A stretch of DNA of 64,000 nucleotides. Source: Bradyrhizobium sp. CCBAU 53421 (GTDB lineage: Bacteria > Pseudomonadota > Alphaproteobacteria > Rhizobiales > Xanthobacteraceae). The stretch spans positions 2,728,001-2,792,000 of the forward strand of contig NZ_CP030047.1 of assembly GCF_015291625.1 (NCBI RefSeq), written 5' to 3'. Below the pieces are notes generated by a model that saw nothing but the letters and a program-made list of their open reading frames with translations, had not been told where the DNA came from and did not search any database. Of this stretch, positions 58,997 through 64,000 are shown piece after piece (position 1 is the first letter of the stretch; the number at the start of each line of letters is the position of its first letter). Position numbers and translations under genes: made by a program.

Positions 58997-59381
58997 CTCG
59001 GGTTGCCCGGGTGATCAAACGCGCGTCGGTTCCGCGGTCTCATTGGTACGGCGAGCGGGCAGGAATGTGGCAAAACCTTCGCATCGGCGAACGATCTGCG
59101 TCCGTGATTGTCCGGGTGCCGGTGCGGCGGATGATGCGATCGCGAGGATAGATGCTTCAAATTGTTTGCTTCAATCGCCTCAGCCAAAAATTGTCGCCGA
59201 TCGTCTTGGCGTCCGATTTTCTTCTCCGATTTTCTCGACCACGTTTTGCCGCACACTATCCACAGCGGATTGTCGTGCAATTGACTCGATGAAGGTCTAC
59301 ACTTCTCATACGACAAGCGTGTTCAGTCAGCACGTCTGTCCGTTCCAAAGCACGCAAGAAACAACATTCGGGAGATGCGCC
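58997..59381. other. Intergenic stretch without a supported gene
   Basis: The gap between the transglycosylase and the zinc-ribbon gene has open frames but no sequence that reads like a protein family. ATG 59289 in frame with the following gene is possible but less likely. Confidence 0.35.
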
Positions 59382-59576
59382 ATGGTCCGTCAGGACACCG
59401 GCTACATGCCTCGCGAAAATCCCTGCGCGCAATGCGGCAAGCCGATTGCCCGCCCCGATTGGGTGGAGCACAGCGAGGGGCGCACGACGTTCCTGTGGAA
59501 TTGCCGCGCCTGCAATTACCGCTTCGAGGCGATCGCGATCTACGACACCGCGCAGCTCACGCCGCTCGCCGCCTGA
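59382..59576 (+). CDS. Small zinc-ribbon protein
   Basis: A 64-aa protein beginning MVRQDTGYMPRENPCAQCGK with CxxC, and a second CRAC pair in WNCRACNYRFEA: a four-cysteine zinc ribbon. Start ATG 59382 follows GGGAG. No further domain; may be a small regulator or RNA/protein-binding factor. Conserved-looking but without known function. Confidence 0.75.
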   Translation: MVRQDTGYMPRENPCAQCGKPIARPDWVEHSEGRTTFLWNCRACNYRFEAIAIYDTAQLTPLAA

Positions 59577-59622
59577 TGCCTTGATTATCGGTTCGGCTCG
59601 GTCGCCGATCAGCCCCGGCTGA

Positions 59623-60981
59623 TCAGGCTGCGGATTTCCGCGGCGATTGCAGCTGCTGCTGACGCGCCGGCAGCTCGATCCGGACCACGAGGCCATGCGG
59701 CTTGCGATCGTGCAACGACAGCGTGCCGCCATGCGCGAGCACGATGGCGTTGGCGATCGACAGGCCAAGGCCGAAGCCTTCGGCCTCGTCCATGTTGCGC
59801 GCCTGGTCGCCGCGCACGAACGGCTCCAGCACGCTCGCCTTGTGCGCGTCGGAAATGCCCGGGCCGTCATCCTCGATGTCGATGACGAGGCGATCCGTCT
59901 TGACGTCGAGGCGAACGGCGACTTCGCCGCCGAAGCGCACGGCATTGTCGACCAGGTTGGTGATGCTGCGATGCAGGTCGGCGGGCCGCGCCGTCGCCAT
60001 CGCGTGCTGCGGACCCTCGTAGCTAACCTTGTGTCCCATGTCGGCGAACTGGTCGGTGACGAGGTGCAGCGTGCTCGCGATGTCGACCAGCGTCATCTCC
60101 TCTAGCTTGCGGTCGTTGCGCAGGAACGACAGCACCGATTCCAGCATCGAGCGCATCTGGTCGAGGTCGCGCAGCATGCGGTGGCGATGGGTCTCGTCCT
60201 CGATGAATTCGGCGCGCAGCCGCATCCGCGTGATCGGCGTGCGCAGGTCGTGGCTGATGGCGGCCAGCATCTTGGTGCGGTCGTCGATCAATGCCGTGAT
60301 GCGCTCGCGCATCCGGTTCAGCGCCTTGGCCAGCGAGCGGATCTCCTCGGGGCCGCGTTCGGGCAGCGGCGCTGCGGCGCCGTTCAGGCTGAAGGTCTCG
60401 GCGGCCTTGACGAAGGACGACAGCGGCGCCGTCAGCGCCCAGGCCGCCCACAGGCCGAGCAGGGTGACGCTGATGACGGCGAACAGCACCGTCATCATCC
60501 ATGGTCCGCCCCAGAACGGCCGCATGTGCTGGTCCGGCATCAGGTTCGCGGCGAACATGGCACCGTCGGGCAGGCGGATCGCGACGCGGCGGATCCCGTT
60601 GTCATGCGGCGTGCCGCCTGTCTCGCGCGGCAGCTGGAAGACGCGATAGCCGGCGCCGAGCCGGCGGAGCGCGTGCAGGCTCGGCGTGTCGGTCTCGGTG
60701 AGGCCGCTGGCATCGGACGCAAAATCACCGATTGCCAGCTGCGGGAAGGCACGCGCAACGTCGGCCTGGAGCCGCGGCCGCTCCGATGCCGGGGCGTGCC
60801 CGAGCAGCTGCGCGGTGGCGGCGAGCTGGGTGTGCCAGCGATCGGACGGCTCGGGCCTGTCGGGGCGATGGATCAGGAAGGTGGCCGTGATGATCAGGTG
60901 CAGCGCGACGATCGAGACGACGACCAGCGCCGCCATCTGGGCGCCGATCCCCCGCAGACTCAGCACGCGCAGCAGCTTCAT
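59623..60981 (-). CDS. Sensor histidine kinase (EnvZ-like)
   Basis: The 452-aa protein has a membrane segment at about 14-36, an extracytoplasmic domain about 37-160, a second segment about 161-185, a HAMP, phosphoacceptor His244 in SHDLRTP, and an ATPase domain with N-box NLVDNAVRFG, DDGPGIS and EGFGLGLSI. It starts two bases after the regulator's stop, so they form one operon. The signal is unknown. Confidence 0.94.
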   Translation of the reverse strand: MKLLRVLSLRGIGAQMAALVVVSIVALHLIITATFLIHRPDRPEPSDRWHTQLAATAQLLGHAPASERPRLQADVARAFPQLAIGDFASDASGLTETDTPSLHALRRLGAGYRVFQLPRETGGTPHDNGIRRVAIRLPDGAMFAANLMPDQHMRPFWGGPWMMTVLFAVISVTLLGLWAAWALTAPLSSFVKAAETFSLNGAAAPLPERGPEEIRSLAKALNRMRERITALIDDRTKMLAAISHDLRTPITRMRLRAEFIEDETHRHRMLRDLDQMRSMLESVLSFLRNDRKLEEMTLVDIASTLHLVTDQFADMGHKVSYEGPQHAMATARPADLHRSITNLVDNAVRFGGEVAVRLDVKTDRLVIDIEDDGPGISDAHKASVLEPFVRGDQARNMDEAEGFGLGLSIANAIVLAHGGTLSLHDRKPHGLVVRIELPARQQQLQSPRKSAA

Positions 60982-60983
60982 GA

Positions 60984-61721
60984 TCAGTTGTTCGTGGCGG
61001 AAACCGCCTCCACCCTCGGAGTGAACACATAGCCGCCGGAGCGCACCGTCTTGATCATGGTGGCTTCCTGCGGATCGGGCTCGATCTTGCGCCTGATACG
61101 GCTGACCAGCACGTCGATCGAACGTTCGAACGAGCCGGCGCTGCGGCCCTGGGTCAGGTCGAGCAGGCTGTCGCGCGACAGCACGCGGCCGGGCCGTTCG
61201 CAGAAGGTGCGCAGCAGGTCGAACTCGGCGCTGGTCATGGCGACGCGCGCGCCTTCCGGGTTGCGCAGCTCGCGCAGGCGGATGTCGATGCGCCAGCCGA
61301 GGAAGGTCAGCGTGGTCGCGCCCTCGATCGCGCTGGCGTTGCGCGCGGCGGCCTGCCGGCGCAGCACCGCGTTGATCCGCGCCAGCAGCTCGCGCGGGTT
61401 GAACGGCTTTGCCAGGTAATCGTCGGCGCCCATTTCGAGGCCGAGGATGCGGTCGACGTCCTCGCCGCGCGCCGTCAGCATGATGATCGGCGTCTGCGAC
61501 TCCGCCCGCACCTTGCGGCACAGGCTGAGGCCGTCCTCGCCGGGCAGCATGACATCGAGCACCAGGAGATCCACCCGGTGGTCGGTCATGGCCTTGGCCA
61601 TCTCGCGGCCGTCGGAGGCGGTCGTGACATGACAGGAATTGGTACGGAGATATTTTGCGATGAGGGACCGCGTCTCGCGATCGTCCTCGACGACAAGGAT
61701 ATTGGGCGCAGCCTGGGTCAT
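60984..61721 (-). CDS. OmpR-type response regulator
   Basis: The 245-aa regulator has a receiver domain with phosphoacceptor Asp56 (LLVLDVMLP) and conserved Lys in LAKPFNPREL, and a winged-helix OmpR DNA-binding domain with SFERSIDVLVSRIRRKIEPD. It is first in the two-gene operon with the kinase. OmpR-type pairs control envelope or stress genes; here the following PRC-barrel genes could be targets, but no binding site was identified. Confidence 0.94.
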   Translation of the reverse strand: MTQAAPNILVVEDDRETRSLIAKYLRTNSCHVTTASDGREMAKAMTDHRVDLLVLDVMLPGEDGLSLCRKVRAESQTPIIMLTARGEDVDRILGLEMGADDYLAKPFNPRELLARINAVLRRQAAARNASAIEGATTLTFLGWRIDIRLRELRNPEGARVAMTSAEFDLLRTFCERPGRVLSRDSLLDLTQGRSAGSFERSIDVLVSRIRRKIEPDPQEATMIKTVRSGGYVFTPRVEAVSATNN

Positions 61722-62007
61722 ACCGATCTTTTGTCCGTGATTCGGGGAAAGCGGCTCAGGAATTTTGTTTCAGTGTATTTCTGAAGTCTCGCCCAGCCGA
61801 TCGAGTTAAACAGGTCCCCGGCGGGGAGAAAAGTTAGCGTTCTGTCATCAAGCTAATGCGTTGAAATTCGGTCCGAACTCCTCCGGCAGAGGTCTCCTGG
61901 GCCGGTGCGAGGAGGGGCGCTGGAAAGGGGAAGGGTGGCTGTCATACCCGGCTCGGAACCGGTTTCCCCGGCGACGCGTTATTTCCCTTTCAGGCCAGGA
62001 GGGAGAG

Positions 62008-62385
62008 ATGGTCATCGAGGTCAAGACAAGGCCGCATCAGCTCATTGCAAGCGATCGCGTCGAGGGGACGGCGGTGCGCCGCGCCAATGGCGACATGATC
62101 GGCCACATCGAGCGGCTGATGATCGACAAGATCTCCGGCAAGGTGTCGTACGCGGTGCTGAGCTTCGGCGGCTTCCTCGGCATCGGAACCAACCTGCTTC
62201 CGCTGCCGTGGGGCCGGTTGCACTACAACCCGAAGTTCGAGGCCTACGAGCTCGATATCGAGGACGACGAGCTGAAGCGTGCACCGTCGTTCCGCGCCGA
62301 CAAGGATTTCGATTGGGGCGATCGCTCGCAGGAAGTCGAGCTGCATCGCTTCTACGGTGTGCCGCCCTATTGGGGCGGCTTTTGA
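62008..62385 (+). CDS. PRC-barrel-domain protein (cytoplasmic)
   Basis: A 125-aa protein with a PRC-barrel domain: AVRRANGDMIGHIERLMIDK and VSYAVLSFGGFLGIG, as in the family found in photosynthetic reaction-centre H subunits and RNA-processing factors. A short helical tail (SQEVELHRFYGVPPYWGGF) follows. ATG 62008 follows AGGAGGGAGAG. No signal peptide. Its function is unknown; it is next to a related exported protein. Confidence 0.83.
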   Translation: MVIEVKTRPHQLIASDRVEGTAVRRANGDMIGHIERLMIDKISGKVSYAVLSFGGFLGIGTNLLPLPWGRLHYNPKFEAYELDIEDDELKRAPSFRADKDFDWGDRSQEVELHRFYGVPPYWGGF

Positions 62386-62763
62386 ACGCGCGGCGATGGA
62401 CGCGCCTGATCGACGTCTGTCGATCGATGATGTGATCGCTGGGGTGAATGCCGGCGCGTGTAGCGCGGTTCGCCGGGACGACTTAGTGAGCCAAACATCG
62501 TCACATCAGGGATTGCGCGTCCGGCACAGTCGCGAGGCTCAACCGCAGCTTACTTGGAGTAGTGACGGTCGCTTTCGTCAAGCACTGCAATGTTCCAAGT
62601 GTTGCGGAAGTCTATCTGTGCGGCTTTGGCGCACCGCCTCCATGGCGTTCCCAAGCATTGGTGTTCCCACCCGCCGAAGCGGCTTTTGAGCGCAGGTTCG
62701 ATAGGAACGGTCGCCGATATCCCGGGTTCTCCCAGCATCGATTTTGCGAACTGAGGAGAGCGC
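62386..62763. other. Intergenic stretch without a supported gene
   Basis: Open frames occur but none with good start sites or recognisable sequence. It probably contains the promoter for the following PRC-barrel gene. Confidence 0.35.
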
Positions 62764-63309
62764 ATGATGTTGATCAAATCCATCGTTGCCGGCGCGGCCG
62801 GCTCCGCACTGCTTGCGACCGTTGCGTTTGCGCAGGCGCCCACCGACAAGAGCGACAAGATGGCTCCTGCGGCGTCAACCACGTCGCAGGCTCCAGCTGC
62901 ATCAACGTCGGCCACGTCGCCGACCGAATTCAAGGGCAACTGGCGCGCGTCGAAGGTCGTTGGACTGAGCGTGTACAACGACAAGAACGAGAGCGTCGGC
63001 TCGATCAATGATCTCTTGATGGAGAAGGGCGGTACCATCAAGGCCGTGGTGATCGGGGTCGGCGGCTTCCTCGGCGTCGGCGAGCATCTGGTCGCCGTGC
63101 CGATCGACAAGGTGAAATTCGTCAACGAGCCAATCGCCTATACCGGTGCCTCGAACACCGACAGCACGACCAAGTCGACCACCACAACGGGCGCGGCGCC
63201 CGCGGCGGCGGCGTCGAAGCCGAATCCCTGGTACCCGGATCACGCAGTGTTCAGCGCTACCAAGGATGAGCTGAAGGCGATGCCCGAGTTCAAGTACTCG
63301 ACCGACTGA
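62764..63309 (+). CDS. Exported PRC-barrel-domain protein
   Basis: The 181-aa protein has a signal peptide (MMLIKSIVAGAAGSALLATV, cleavage near FAQA), an Ala/Thr-rich linker and a PRC barrel (SKVVGLSVYNDKNESVGSIN, GVGGFLGVGEHLVAVPIDKV). The C-terminus is Thr/Ala-rich, then ends ATKDELKAMPEFKYSTD. Such proteins are common in rhizobial periplasms, with unknown role. GAGGAGAGCG precedes ATG 62764. Confidence 0.83.
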   Translation: MMLIKSIVAGAAGSALLATVAFAQAPTDKSDKMAPAASTTSQAPAASTSATSPTEFKGNWRASKVVGLSVYNDKNESVGSINDLLMEKGGTIKAVVIGVGGFLGVGEHLVAVPIDKVKFVNEPIAYTGASNTDSTTKSTTTTGAAPAAAASKPNPWYPDHAVFSATKDELKAMPEFKYSTD

Positions 63310-63333
63310 CACGGATCGCGTTGCGTAAAGGCA

Positions 63334-63360
63334 AATGCGCCCGGCGATGCCGGGCGCATT
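63334..63360. terminator. Bidirectional hairpin terminator
   Basis: AATGCGCCCGGC pairs perfectly with GCCGGGCGCATT around GAT, between the PRC-barrel gene and the convergent phosphodiesterase gene. The minus-strand side is followed by TTTGCCTTT. Confidence 0.75.
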
Positions 63361-63393
63361 CTGTCATGAGGTGCAAGAAATCTGCGTCTGTCG

Positions 63394-64000
63394 TCACCAG
63401 CCGAGTTCGCGCAAGTACGCCGCGCGGGCGGCGACGCCGGTGTGGGTGAAATCCGTGAACACGCCGTCGACGCCGAGACGGAAGAACTTCAGATATTCGA
63501 GGCTGGGATCGCCGCGGTAGTCGGCCGCCAGATATTTCTTCTCGTTCCGGAACGTGAAGACATGCACGAACAGGCCGAGCTTGTGCGCGTCGGCAATGAC
63601 GCTGGTTGCATCCTGCGTCGAAGCCTCCGCCGTCGATCCCTTGTAGGGCTTGCCGTCGGTGGTGCTGTCCTTCCACGGTGAGATCTTGTAGGGGACGATA
63701 TAGGCCTTCCACGGACCGATGCCGTCGGCATAGGTCTTGATCTCCGCGAGGCCCTCGGGCGTCAGCATCGCATCGAAGGTGCGGGCATCGCCCGCAACCG
63801 TCCAGTCGTAGGGACGGGAATTGGCGATGTTGTTGAGCAGCACCTTGCCGGTCTTGAAGTCGACGCCGTTGCCGTCAATCAGCTGGACCTGCCGCGTTTC
63901 CAGTCCATGGCTGCGCATGTATTTCAGGCTGCCGGGCTCGAAGCTCTGCACGATGATCGGAGCGTCCTTCGCATTGAGGCCGTTTTCCTTGATGATCTTG
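63394..64000 (-). CDS. Glycerophosphodiester phosphodiesterase, N-terminus cut by window edge
   Basis: The frame stays open to the right edge (KENGLNAKDAPIIVQSFEPG at the boundary), so the gene begins beyond 64000. The readable C-terminal 202 residues include QSFEPGSLKYMRSHGLETRQ, a large insertion and FRLGVDGVFTDFTHTGVAAR, which fit the barrel end of GDPD enzymes that release glycerol-3-phosphate from phosphodiesters. Periplasmic location is likely for this subgroup, but the leader is not in the window. Confidence 0.85.
   Translation of the reverse strand, partial: KIIKENGLNAKDAPIIVQSFEPGSLKYMRSHGLETRQVQLIDGNGVDFKTGKVLLNNIANSRPYDWTVAGDARTFDAMLTPEGLAEIKTYADGIGPWKAYIVPYKISPWKDSTTDGKPYKGSTAEASTQDATSVIADAHKLGLFVHVFTFRNEKKYLAADYRGDPSLEYLKFFRLGVDGVFTDFTHTGVAARAAYLRELGW

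Overview
The window is high-GC alphaproteobacterial chromosome, most like Bradyrhizobium or a close relative. This rests on many gene types familiar from that group (DUF1236, DUF3096, DUF2007, DUF6894 and TIGR02301 proteins, a pyruvate phosphate dikinase with a Lys/Ala-rich leader, split GlyQ/GlyS) and on several families of intergenic palindromic repeats. No rRNA, tRNA or CRISPR was seen. Family names come from reading translations by eye; no database search was run.

Layout. 0-2.7 kb: a formate/nitrite-type channel followed by a PP2C-phosphatase/Ser-Thr-kinase fusion. 2.8-11.3 kb: mixed metabolism and transport (ModA-like binding protein, PHB depolymerase, GST, cupin, enolase-superfamily enzyme, branched-chain amino acid type binding protein, AraC regulator). 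11.7-21.2 kb: core genes (polyprenyl synthetase, DUF2007, N5/N6-type methyltransferase, S49 peptidase, glyQ-glyS) and small exported proteins. 21.3-29.9 kb: ppdK, SleB-type hydrolase, MFS permease, acrylyl-CoA reductase-like oxidoreductase. 30-40.4 kb: DUF2339 membrane protein, phosphatase, tightly overlapped ygfZ-tag-HD operon, dihydroorotase, HAD and Nudix enzymes, SRAP protein. 40.4-41.6 kb: an IS110-type element inserted in a palindromic repeat. 41.7-47.4 kb: RidA, YeeE/YedE pair, uracil-DNA glycosylase, Baeyer-Villiger monooxygenase.

47.4-53.3 kb is the accessory region and the most interesting part. It lies immediately downstream of thiC. Besides intact thiC (53337-55235), the region holds two further partial copies of the thiC 3' end in the same orientation (51169-51423 and 49281-about 49480). 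Every copy ends at the same stop codon and is followed by a different hairpin terminator and then different cargo: a LysR/NTF2-like pair, a structured-RNA-plus-459-aa-protein unit, and a ParA-like ATPase with a translationally coupled partner. This looks like successive acquisition of islands at the thiC 3' end. The RNA (about 49527-49715) has consecutive hairpins with GNRA loops, and its last 10-bp stem ends at the start codon of a protein that resembles AIPR/DGQHR-type proteins. That RNA-protein pair is my best candidate for an undescribed system.

53.3-58.3 kb: thiamine operon thiO-thiS-thiG-thiE-thiC under a TPP riboswitch that contains the thiO ribosome-binding site. 58.4-64 kb: lytic transglycosylase, zinc-ribbon protein, OmpR/EnvZ-type two-component system, two PRC-barrel proteins and a glycerophosphodiester phosphodiesterase running off the right edge.
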